This document shows positions 8,401 through 15,773 of a DNA stretch of 21,587 bases, in pieces. Below the pieces are notes generated by a model, which worked only from the letters and a program-made list of their open reading frames with translations, did not search any database and was not told the DNA's origin. Each line of letters opens with the position of its first letter. Within the stretch, counting starts at the first letter, position 1. The stretch is from an uncultured Prevotella sp. (lineage in GTDB: Bacteria; Bacteroidota; Bacteroidia; Bacteroidales; Bacteroidaceae): assembly GCA_934230115.1 (NCBI GenBank), contig CAKQEI010000042.1, positions 1 through 21,587 of the forward strand. Reading direction: 5' to 3'. The position numbers and the translations under genes are program-made.

Positions 8401-9521
8401 CCAACGAGAGTGTAGCGATGAGGAGCCTCTGCGCTCCAAGGCTTAACCATGTTGCCAGCGTTGAGGGTGACATCCACAACAGTCTTGCCGTTCTTGGTCA
8501 ATGTGGCGAGCTGCTGTGTGGCCTTGATGTTTGGCACAAGAGTGTTCTCGTCGGAATAGAGCTTGTTCTCGTAAAGCTGATAGCTCAGCGAGTAGCCCTT
8601 GGCATCCTTGTTGGTGAGGTTGTTCAGCTCAGCCGAAATCTTCAATGAGGCATCGGTGTAAGTCTCGTCGTAGTCGGGGATAGCCTTCAAGTCGCGCACC
8701 TGGACCTTAGGCTTTGCTGTGAGCGATACAGAGCGGAAGATACCCGGCAGGCGGAACATGTCCTGGCTTTCGAGGAACGAGCCGTCGCTGTGGCGGTAGA
8801 CCTCAACAGCCACAATGTTCTCGTCCTTCTTGTTAAGATAGGGAGTGATGTCGAACTGTGCGAGGTTGCGTGAGTTCTTTGAGAAGCCAACATACTTGCC
8901 GTTGATGTAGATATAGAAGAACGAGTCTACGCCATCGAAGTTGATGTAAATCTCTTTGCCCTCCCAGTCGGCAGGGATGGAGAATGAGCGACGGTATGAG
9001 CCAACCTCGTTGCGGTTGTTGTATGTCATCCAGTTCTTGTTGGGTGTGCGCATAACGCCACCCTTCCAGTCGCCCACCTTCACGCTGTGCTGAAAGATGA
9101 CACGCTGGTTGGAATAAAGAGGATAGCCATATTTGAACTCACCCTTTTCGGTCATGCCAGCTGTGTTCCAGTTCATAGGCACCTGCACACGGTCCCATGC
9201 AGAGGCATCGAAGTCAGTACGGAAGAAGTCCTTAGGACGCTCATCGGGATTCTTAGCCCAATGGAATTGCCACTCGCCGTCGAGTGTGCGCCACAAAGAA
9301 GAGTTTTCGGGCAGCACTTTGCGAGCCTCTTCCACGTTCTTGAACGAGAAGAACCAAGCGTGTGGCTGTTGCTTGTTGTAAGCTACTGAGTCAGGACTCT
9401 GCCATTCCCATCCTGTAGGCTGCGGCATCTGACCATAGTAGAAACCTCCGAGCGGTGCCATCTGCGCATACATCGGCGAAGAGAGCAACGCTGCAAGGAG
9501 AATTAATGATGATTTGTTCAT
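5448..9521 (-). CDS. Secreted GH2 beta-galactosidase with C-terminal discoidin-like domain
   Basis: This encodes 1357 residues with a signal peptide (MNKSSLILLAALLSSPMYAQ). It follows the LacZ-type order: sugar-binding jelly-roll (about 70-290), Ig-like domain (about 300-400), TIM barrel (about 405-710), a linking beta domain and a Bgal small-chain-like domain (about 830-1130). Glu535 in WSLGNEAG is the predicted acid/base, and Glu598 in HISEYAHSMGN is the predicted nucleophile. After the LacZ core comes a short beta-sandwich (about 1140-1210, TVYTQPIDMRNGG). The final 140 residues resemble an F5/8 type C (discoidin, CBM32-like) domain, with HWIDFDAS, IKSYEIYVSNDGKTW and ARYIRFRALNAHYG. The enzyme probably acts in the periplasm or at the surface on galactosides from plant or host glycans; the exact substrate cannot be read. 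It has its own promoter and terminator, with no SusC/SusD pair nearby. Confidence 0.93.
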   Translation of the reverse strand: MNKSSLILLAALLSSPMYAQMAPLGGFYYGQMPQPTGWEWQSPDSVAYNKQQPHAWFFSFKNVEEARKVLPENSSLWRTLDGEWQFHWAKNPDERPKDFFRTDFDASAWDRVQVPMNWNTAGMTEKGEFKYGYPLYSNQRVIFQHSVKVGDWKGGVMRTPNKNWMTYNNRNEVGSYRRSFSIPADWEGKEIYINFDGVDSFFYIYINGKYVGFSKNSRNLAQFDITPYLNKKDENIVAVEVYRHSDGSFLESQDMFRLPGIFRSVSLTAKPKVQVRDLKAIPDYDETYTDASLKISAELNNLTNKDAKGYSLSYQLYENKLYSDENTLVPNIKATQQLATLTKNGKTVVDVTLNAGNMVKPWSAEAPHRYTLVGELKDKKGNVVETFSTIVGFRKIEIKDTPAEKDEFGLAGRYYYLNGQPIKMKGVNRHENNPKTGHYVSREQMEHEVFLMKRGNINHVRDCHYPDAPYWYYLCDKYGIYLEDEANIESHEYYYGKESLSHVKEFRNAHVARNMEMVHATVNNPSVVIWSLGNEAGPGDTFKDCYAAIKAYDTSRPVQYERNNDIVDMGSNQYPSIPWVQEAVKGKYDIKYPYHISEYAHSMGNAVGNLVDYWNAIESTNFFMGGAIWDWVDQAIDNIDPKTGKRYWGYGGDFGMDNKPNDGMFCMNGIMRPDLSPKAQYFEVKKVYQNVGVKAVDMTKGRIEIFNKNYFEPLRGYQIVWSLWKDGECIKSDGQLMGAKNIVGPRERQEYTLDYDYSKLDPQSEYFVKVQFLQGKDMPWAKKGYAQMEEQLLVKGAQQAAPQLNTIANDKGNIYYTHDAKQVKVKGDNFNVTFNLSNGSIDELAYGGNTVFTNGNGPKLDAFRAPTDNDAGIGYHNAWFKFGLYDLDHRVVGNPTITKQKDGSLQISLTVESQGKEGCRQVYGNRDRDPQSAYRFDVDKQKLGKDDFKFTTNQIYTIYKDGSIELQSAISANRASVILPRIGYAMKLPKTYKTFDYYGRGPVNNYNDRKTGQFIEHHRGIVGEQDIVLPKPQSMGNREEVRWCALSESGKPAVVFVTDSTMSASALPWSAQQMAVVAHANELPETDGTYLHLDAKVTGLGGASCGQGGPLSPDRTYSQNYNFGFVIRPAADASAKAMTDAAKVSLSGEQPISIEHRINGNVILSTPAKNRTILYSLKGAKKPTVYTQPIDMRNGGTITTWYKEVPQLKTTMTYDKVDVVPLQVAYASSEEPEEGDAVHLVDGDESTIWHTMYSITLAKYPHWIDFDASETKLMKGFTFLPRQDTGYGRIKSYEIYVSNDGKTWGSPIMKGNFDSSAELKKVMFEKPVKARYIRFRALNAHYGVDYASAAEFALIAD

Positions 9522-9572
9522 AGATTTAGCTGTATATATGTATATGAATTTTCAGTTTACGAAAACGCTTTG

Positions 9573-9603
9573 CAAAGTTAGTCATTATATTTTATACTAC
9601 AAA
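9573..9603 (-). promoter_or_regulatory. Bacteroidetes-type promoter of the beta-galactosidase gene
   Basis: On the minus strand TAACTTTG (plus 9573-9580) is a perfect TAnnTTTG element. TTTG (plus 9600-9603) lies 19 bp upstream. Transcription should start near 9565, giving a leader of about 45 nt before ATG 9521. Confidence 0.8.
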
Positions 9604-9613
9604 GCTTGCCAAC

Positions 9614-9676
9614 TGATATATGCTTAACTTTCACTGGTATATGCTTAACTTTCACATATATTTGTTTATCTTTCAC
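9614..9676. repeat. Three tandem 21-bp repeats (each three heptads)
   Basis: Units lie at 9614-9634, 9635-9655 and 9656-9676. The first two differ at one base (TGATATA or TGGTATA, then TGCTTAA, CTTTCAC). The third is diverged but keeps CTTTCAC. The array is 25 bp from the ABC ATPase stop and 10 bp beyond the -33 element of the beta-galactosidase promoter, so it could be part of that promoter's upstream region. Confidence 0.85.
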
Positions 9677-9701
9677 ATATCCTACAGACGTCCAACCTTC
9701 T

Positions 9702-10442
9702 TTAAATATTGAAGTATTCCTCAAGCTTTTCCTCGGCTTTGCCATCAGTATTGTCGAAGTCGTTGATTATCACTCCATGCTCAAGCAGAGCCACACGTGT
9801 AGATATTTCAACCGTGTGTTGCAGGTTATGGCTCGAGATGAGCACAGTGGCACCCGTAGACTGGTTGAACTCTGTGATGAGTCGTTTCAGTTGGTTCTGG
9901 CTGCTTGGGTCGAGGAAGTTGAAAGGCTCGTCGAGCACCACGAGTTGCGGACGGTTGAGCAGAGCGGCTATAATGCCCACTTTCTGCTTGTTGCCAGCCG
10001 AGAAGTCGCGTATGTATTTCTTCTGTCCGAGCACCTCGCCATTCATGAAATGCTCAAAGTCCTTGAGTCTTTCCTCTGTTTGTTGTTTGCTGAGTCCCGA
10101 CACCTTGCCGATGAACTCGAAGTATTCCTCCGCGGTGAGGAAGTCAATCAGGAATGAGTTGTCGATATAGGCACCAGTGAGCATCTTCCAGTCCTCGCTT
10201 ACCGACGGGTTTATCTCGCTTGGGATGTCTTCATTTTCAGCCTGCTGCTTGTTGGGAAACATCTTCACATTGCCCTCGTCAGCCTTGAGCAGGTCGAGCA
10301 TCAGTCGGAATAGGGTAGTCTTGCCGGCACCATTGTTGCCCACAAGACCAATGATTTCACCATCATTGATTGTGAAGTTCTGAATGTCGACGGCAGTCTT
10401 GTCGCCGAAACATTTCTTGAGGTTTTCGAGTTGTATTCTCAT
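9702..10442 (-). CDS. ABC transporter ATP-binding protein, orphan
   Basis: This encodes a 246-aa nucleotide-binding subunit. Walker A is GNNGAGKT (35-42). The signature is FSAGNKQKV (147-155), a variant of LSGGQ. Walker B is LVVLDEP (167-173), followed by a D-loop NFLDPSS, and His205 is in the H-loop (LISSHNL). Length and motif spacing fit the CcmA/NatA-type ATPases that serve exporters of drugs, lipids or peptides. No permease gene is next to it in the window: downstream is the beta-galactosidase gene with its own promoter, and upstream is the divergent thi operon. The permease must be elsewhere, and the substrate is unknown. A -7 element lies 28 bp upstream of the ATG. Confidence 0.88.
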   Translation of the reverse strand: MRIQLENLKKCFGDKTAVDIQNFTINDGEIIGLVGNNGAGKTTLFRLMLDLLKADEGNVKMFPNKQQAENEDIPSEINPSVSEDWKMLTGAYIDNSFLIDFLTAEEYFEFIGKVSGLSKQQTEERLKDFEHFMNGEVLGQKKYIRDFSAGNKQKVGIIAALLNRPQLVVLDEPFNFLDPSSQNQLKRLITEFNQSTGATVLISSHNLQHTVEISTRVALLEHGVIINDFDNTDGKAEEKLEEYFNI

Positions 10443-10469
10443 TGTTGTTTTTATTGTATCTTTTTATGG

Positions 10470-10477
10470 CAAATTTA
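10470..10477 (-). promoter_or_regulatory. Putative -7 element of the ABC ATPase gene
   Basis: On the minus strand TAAATTTG fits TAnnTTTG and lies 28 bp before ATG 10442. The -33 position about 20 bp upstream reads CTTG instead of TTTG, so the promoter is probable but weaker than the others. Confidence 0.55.
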
Positions 10478-10504
10478 ATGCTTTTCTGTTATAACCGCAA
10501 GCTT

Positions 10505-10549
10505 TGCGGAGAATGTTTCGTTTATTCTCCGCATTTTTGCGGAGAATAA
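10505..10549. repeat. Three-copy palindrome between divergent ABC and thi promoters
   Basis: TGCGGAGAAT occurs at 10505-10514 and 10538-10547, and its complement ATTCTCCGCA at 10524-10533. The middle copy can pair with either neighbour. The right-hand pair extends to 12 bp (TTATTCTCCGCA with TGCGGAGAATAA, 10522-10549) around a T4 loop. It lies between the ABC promoter and the thi -33 element at 10590. It could be an operator, or a hairpin insulating the two units. Confidence 0.75.
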
Positions 10550-10589
10550 TACTCTAATAACCTTAATTCTCGATATTTAATAAAAAATA

Positions 10590-10621
10590 TTTGCATGGCT
10601 GAAATATTATTTGTTACTTTG
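10590..10621 (+). promoter_or_regulatory. Promoter of the thiamine operon
   Basis: TTTG at 10590-10593 and TTACTTTG at 10614-10621 are 20 bp apart. The -7 element deviates from TAnnTTTG at one position. Transcription would start about 5-10 nt before the TPP aptamer. Confidence 0.7.
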
Positions 10622-10634
10622 CATCTTAGAGAAC

Positions 10635-10716
10635 TATCACGGGGTGCCGAATGTCTTCGGCTGAGATTATACCCATAGAACCTGATGCGGATAATGCTGC
10701 CGAAGGGAAAATGATA
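10635..10716 (+). ncRNA. TPP riboswitch (THI box)
   Basis: The canonical elements are present in order: GGGGTGCC (from 10641), a P3 stem closing on GGC, CTGAGA, ACCC, then GAACCTGAT, GGATAATGC and GAAGGGA. TATCA (10635-10639) and TGATA (10712-10716) can form P1. Known aptamers of this class bind thiamine pyrophosphate and lower expression of thiamine genes when it is abundant. About 100 nt separate the aptamer from the thiS ATG. No strong terminator with a U-run was seen there, so control of translation is more likely than attenuation, but this is inferred. Confidence 0.95.
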
Positions 10717-10818
10717 TAACTTCAATCAAAGGAGAGGCTACATACTCATAGCCATTACATGCGCGGTGCCCTTAGTGAGGTTGTCACATTATTTTATATA
10801 ACCCAATTAAGGTGAACT

Positions 10819-11016
10819 ATGAAAATTAAGATTAACAACAAGGAGACAGAAGTCAACGCCACAACTCTGTCGGAACTGGCAGCTGAATTGTCGTTGCCCG
10901 AAAAAGGCGTGGCAGTTGCCGTGAACAACCGTATGGTTACTCGTGCAGACTGGAATCAGACAGAGGTAAAAGAGGGCGACAATATTGTTGTCATCAAGGC
11001 TGTGTGCGGAGGATAG
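10819..11016 (+). CDS. thiS: Sulfur carrier protein ThiS
   Basis: This encodes 65 residues with the ubiquitin-like beta-grasp pattern, starting MKIKINNKETEV and ending VCGG. The C-terminal Gly-Gly is the site that is adenylated by ThiF and then carries a thiocarboxylate, the sulfur donor for the thiazole ring. Length is normal for the family. It is the first gene after the TPP riboswitch, so its translation is probably the direct target of control. In many Bacteroidetes operons thiE follows thiS; here thiG follows after 69 AT-rich bp. Confidence 0.95.
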   Translation: MKIKINNKETEVNATTLSELAAELSLPEKGVAVAVNNRMVTRADWNQTEVKEGDNIVVIKAVCGG

Positions 11017-11085
11017 GCATGTAATATAGTACAAGCGAAAATCATATATTACGGAAATATATAAAAAAAACTCTAAATAAAAATT

Positions 11086-11856
11086 ATGGAAAAGCTGACA
11101 ATCGCAGGACGTGAGTTCAACTCGCGCCTGTTTCTTGGTACAGGAAAATTCAACAACAACACCCTTATGGCTGAGGCTATCAAGGCTTCGGAGACAGAGA
11201 TGGTGACAGTGGCTATGAAGCGCATCGAGCTTAACGACGAGCACGACGACCTTCTCTCGCACATCATCCAGAACCCTAACATTCAGTTGCTGCCCAACAC
11301 CAGCGGTGTGCGCAATGCTGAGGAAGCAGTATTCGCCGCTCAGATGTCGCGTGAGGCTTTCGGCACCAACTGGCTCAAGCTTGAGATTCATCCCGACCCG
11401 CGTTATTTGCTGCCCGACTCAGTGGAGACTCTCAAGGCTACAGAGCAGCTTGTGAAGATGGGTTTCGTGGTATTGCCTTATTGCCAGGCCGACCCTACAC
11501 TCTGCAAGCATCTTGAGGAGGCTGGTGCCGCAACCGTTATGCCGCTTGCAGCTCCTATCGGCACCAACAAGGGCTTGCGCATGAAGGACTTCTTGCAGAT
11601 TATCATCGAGCAGGCTACTGTGCCTGTAGTGGTTGATGCAGGTATCGGTGCTCCGAGTCATGCTGCTGAGGCTATGGAGATGGGTGCAAGCGCATGTCTT
11701 GTGAACACTGCCATTGCTGTGGCAGGCAACCCGGTGGAAATGGCAAAGGCTTTCAAGGAGGCTGTAGTATGCGGTCGTCGTGCTTATGAGGCTGGTCTCG
11801 GAGCGGTAAGCGACTGTGCTGAAGCAAGCTCGCCACTCACACAATTCCTCATGTAA
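11086..11856 (+). CDS. thiG: Thiazole synthase ThiG
   Basis: This encodes 256 residues. It condenses 1-deoxy-D-xylulose 5-phosphate, dehydroglycine and ThiS thiocarboxylate into the thiazole phosphate. Family landmarks are the N-terminal [12 protein letters not shown], Lys98 in NWLKLE (the expected Schiff-base lysine), LLPD, the phosphate-binding part [21 protein letters not shown], and [13 protein letters not shown]. It is a cytoplasmic TIM-barrel enzyme of normal length. In this operon dehydroglycine is expected from tyrosine by ThiH, since thiH is present and no thiO is seen. A heptad repeat lies in the 118-bp gap before thiC. Confidence 0.96.
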   Translation: MEKLTIAGREFNSRLFLGTGKFNNNTLMAEAIKASETEMVTVAMKRIELNDEHDDLLSHIIQNPNIQLLPNTSGVRNAEEAVFAAQMSREAFGTNWLKLEIHPDPRYLLPDSVETLKATEQLVKMGFVVLPYCQADPTLCKHLEEAGAATVMPLAAPIGTNKGLRMKDFLQIIIEQATVPVVVDAGIGAPSHAAEAMEMGASACLVNTAIAVAGNPVEMAKAFKEAVVCGRRAYEAGLGAVSDCAEASSPLTQFLM

Positions 11857-11934
11857 AAACGGGTAGACGTGTAATGGACGTTTAAACAAATAAATATTAT
11901 TCAACGAGTGCCGAGCGCAGTAGAAGCTATATGA

Positions 11935-11962
11935 TTCTTCACTCTTCGTTCTTCACTCTTCA
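11935..11962. repeat. Heptad repeat in the thiG-thiC gap
   Basis: The 14-mer TTCTTCACTCTTCG (11935-11948) is repeated with one change as TTCTTCACTCTTCA (11949-11962). It can also be read as four alternating heptads. It ends 12 bp before the thiC ATG, so it lies in the leader region of thiC. A GC-rich patch (GTGCCGAGCGCAGT, about 11909-11922) precedes it. Confidence 0.8.
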
Positions 11963-11971
11963 CTTAAATAA

Positions 11972-13666
<1,695 letters not shown>

Positions 13667-14365
13667 ATGGAACAAACAAACCGTTACAACCGACAGATGA
13701 TGCTCCCCGAAATAAGCGAGGAGGGTCATAAGAAGATACGTGCAGCCAAGGTGCTGCTTGTGGGGGTCGGAGGACTTGGTTCTCCGATAGCCACCTATCT
13801 TGTTGGTGCAGGCATCGGACGCATTGGTATCATCGATGACGATGTTGTCGATGTTACCAATCTCCATCGCCAGGTACTCTACACCGAGAAAGAGGCTGGA
13901 CTGCCTAAAGTGGAATGCGCCAAGCGTAGACTGCAGGCTCTCAACAGCGAGGTGGAGATAGATGCCTATCCTTATCGTCTAACCAAGGAGAACGCCCATG
14001 AGCTTATAAGCCGCTACGACATAGTGGTGGACGGCATGGACAATTTTGCCACTCGCTACATCGTGAGCGATGAGTGCAAGCTGCAAGGCAAGCCCTATGT
14101 CTATGGAGCCATACGTGGACTTGACGGACAAGTGGCTGTACTCTGCAAGGGACACACCACCTACCGCTCATTGCTACCCGACGAAGAGGCCACACTAAGT
14201 ATGCCTCATCCCGGCAAGGCTGTGCTCGGCACAACACCTGCTGTAGTAGGAAGTGTGGAGGCGTGTCAAGTGCTTATGCTTGCGGCTGAATTTGGCGAAC
14301 CGCTCATCGACAAACTCTGGACTGTTGACTTGAGTACGATGATGAGTTATGTAATTGATATGTAA
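13667..14365 (+). CDS. thiF: ThiF-like adenylyltransferase lacking zinc cysteines
   Basis: This 232-aa enzyme of the ThiF/MoeB/HesA E1-like family should adenylate the C-terminal Gly of ThiS. The nucleotide-binding loop is GVGGLGSPIATYLVGAG, followed by IDDDVVDVTNLHRQVLY and DGMDNFATRY. In E. coli ThiF two CxxC pairs bind zinc and a further cysteine (Cys184) lies in the loop before the GVVG segment. Here the corresponding region reads TTYRSLLPDEEA, then MPHPGKAVLG, with no cysteine, and the protein ends at LSTMMSYVIDM before the second CxxC. The reading frame is otherwise intact, so this may be a lineage-specific zinc-free form. It overlaps no gene and begins 0 bp after thiC; thiH follows after 13 bp. 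MoeB is the alternative, but the context supports ThiF. Confidence 0.88.
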   Translation: MEQTNRYNRQMMLPEISEEGHKKIRAAKVLLVGVGGLGSPIATYLVGAGIGRIGIIDDDVVDVTNLHRQVLYTEKEAGLPKVECAKRRLQALNSEVEIDAYPYRLTKENAHELISRYDIVVDGMDNFATRYIVSDECKLQGKPYVYGAIRGLDGQVAVLCKGHTTYRSLLPDEEATLSMPHPGKAVLGTTPAVVGSVEACQVLMLAAEFGEPLIDKLWTVDLSTMMSYVIDM

Positions 14366-14378
14366 AACAAAAAAAACA

Positions 14379-15521
14379 ATGTTTTCAGACGAATTAAAAA
14401 AGATTAGCTGGCAGGAGACCACGGAACGCATCGCGAGCATGACCGCCAATGATGTGCGCCGCGCTCTCAGCAAGAGCCATTGTGATATCAACGACTTCAT
14501 GGCGTTGCTCTCGCCTGCAGCCGAACCTTATCTTGAGGAGATGGCCCGACTGTCACGCAAATATACCGAGGAACGCTTCGGCAAGACAATGTCGATGTTC
14601 ATTCCTCTTTATATCACCAACTCTTGCTCCAACTCGTGTGTCTACTGTGGATTCCATGTGCAGAATCCTATGGCACGCACCATCCTCACCCCTGAGCAGA
14701 TAGAGGACGAATACAAGGCTATCAAGCAACTCGCTCCTTTCGAGAACATCCTTCTTGTAACCGGCGAGAATCCCGCCAAGGCTGGTACTCCGTATCTTGC
14801 CAAGGCCATCGACATAGCCAAGAAATACTTCTCAAACATCAAGATTGAGGTGATGCCTCTCTCTACCGAGGACTACCGCACATTGGCACAGCATGGCATG
14901 AATGGTGTCATCTGTTTCCAGGAGACCTACAACCGCGAGCACTACAACATCTATCATCCGCGTGGCATGAAGAGTAAGTTTGAGTGGCGTTGCGACGGCT
15001 TCGACCGTATGGGTATGGCTGGAGTTCATTCCATCGGTATGGGTGTGCTTATAGGTCTTGAGAAGGAGTGGCGCACCGACGTCACAATGATGGCCTATCA
15101 CCTGCGCTATCTGCAGAAGCATTACTGGCGCACCAAGTATAGCGTTAACTTCCCACGTATGCGTCCTGCACAGAACGAGGGTTTCCATCCCAACTGCTAT
15201 ATGAGCGACCGCGAGCTTGCACAGGCCACATTTGCCATGCGCATCTTCGACCATGATGTCGACATATCTTATTCTACACGCGAGCCTGCCTTTATACGCG
15301 ACAACATGGCCACACTTGGTGTGACAACCATGTCGGCAGAGTCGAAGGTTAATCCTGGAGGCTATCACACCTATCCTCAGGCACTCGAACAGTTCAGCGT
15401 GAGCGATGAGCGCACAGCCAAGGAGATAGACCGCCGTCTGCGTGAGATAGGACGTGAGCCAGTGTGGAAAGACTGGGACGCTTCGTTCGACTTGTTCAAT
15501 CCGTTGAAGAAGACTGTCTAA
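14379..15521 (+). CDS. thiH: 2-iminoacetate (dehydroglycine) synthase ThiH
   Basis: This encodes 380 residues. It is a radical SAM tyrosine lyase that supplies dehydroglycine to ThiG. The cluster motif CxxxCxxC is at Cys83, Cys87 and Cys90 (NSCSNSCVYCGF). Other landmarks are the N-terminal SDELKKISW, LLVTGENP, VICFQETYNREHY and FPRMRPA. The frame extends up to 14355, overlapping the ThiF stop, but ATG 14379 follows an A-rich leader and gives the normal family N-terminus. It is the last gene of the operon; a long stem-loop follows at 15583-15633. Anaerobes commonly use oxygen-sensitive ThiH rather than ThiO, which fits this organism. Confidence 0.95.
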   Translation: MFSDELKKISWQETTERIASMTANDVRRALSKSHCDINDFMALLSPAAEPYLEEMARLSRKYTEERFGKTMSMFIPLYITNSCSNSCVYCGFHVQNPMARTILTPEQIEDEYKAIKQLAPFENILLVTGENPAKAGTPYLAKAIDIAKKYFSNIKIEVMPLSTEDYRTLAQHGMNGVICFQETYNREHYNIYHPRGMKSKFEWRCDGFDRMGMAGVHSIGMGVLIGLEKEWRTDVTMMAYHLRYLQKHYWRTKYSVNFPRMRPAQNEGFHPNCYMSDRELAQATFAMRIFDHDVDISYSTREPAFIRDNMATLGVTTMSAESKVNPGGYHTYPQALEQFSVSDERTAKEIDRRLREIGREPVWKDWDASFDLFNPLKKTV

Positions 15522-15540
15522 TTGAAGAATGACGGAATTT

Positions 15541-15633
15541 TCATTAACTCAGAAGTCAAGGAGTTAAAGGAAATTCAGAAGTTAAGCCAAATGTTTTTGG
15601 GGTTCTTAAACGAACCATAAAGCATTTGGCTTA
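15541..15633. repeat. Degenerate short repeats and long stem-loop after thiH
   Basis: CAGAAGTCAAG (15550-15560) and CAGAAGTTAAG (15576-15586) are near-identical copies in an A/G-rich run of degenerate units. The second runs into an 11-bp stem, TAAGCCAAATG (15583-15593) with CATTTGGCTTA (15623-15633). Its loop contains a smaller stem GGTTC/GAACC (15601-15605, 15612-15616). Another small hairpin (TACCT/AGGTA, 15634-15649) follows. The structure may end or stabilise the thi transcript; there is no clean U-run, so terminator function is uncertain. Confidence 0.65.
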
Positions 15634-15710
15634 TACCTATTTTTAGGTAATTGCCTCAATCAAACTACAAAAACTCATGGCAAAGGCAAACGTGATTGAA
15701 CTTTTATGGG

Positions 15711-15718
15711 TAACTTTG
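15711..15718 (+). promoter_or_regulatory. -7 promoter element of the cytochrome c biogenesis gene
   Basis: TAACTTTG followed by C is a perfect TAnnTTTG and lies 55 bp before ATG 15774. I see no TTTG -33 element at the usual distance. A start here would exclude translation from an upstream ATG at 15677. Confidence 0.55.
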
Positions 15719-15773
15719 CATTATCAGATAAAAGTTCTCTTATACAAGAAACATTATTTATATAATATACGTT

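Noticed and set aside
6855..8648. 597-codon open frame on the plus strand
   Set aside because: It lies wholly antisense to the beta-galactosidase core, whose catalytic motifs are intact. Its composition (runs of Val, Leu, His) is typical of a codon-bias shadow, and it has no promoter or family features.
10505..10538. Plus-strand intrinsic terminator (stem followed by T5)
   Set aside because: No plus-strand gene ends nearby; the ABC gene on the left is on the minus strand. The three-copy arm layout is better explained as a palindrome or operator.
14355..14378. N-terminal extension of ThiH overlapping thiF
   Set aside because: The residues ICKTKKT come from the AT-rich gap, and the ATG at 14379 gives the conserved N-terminus.
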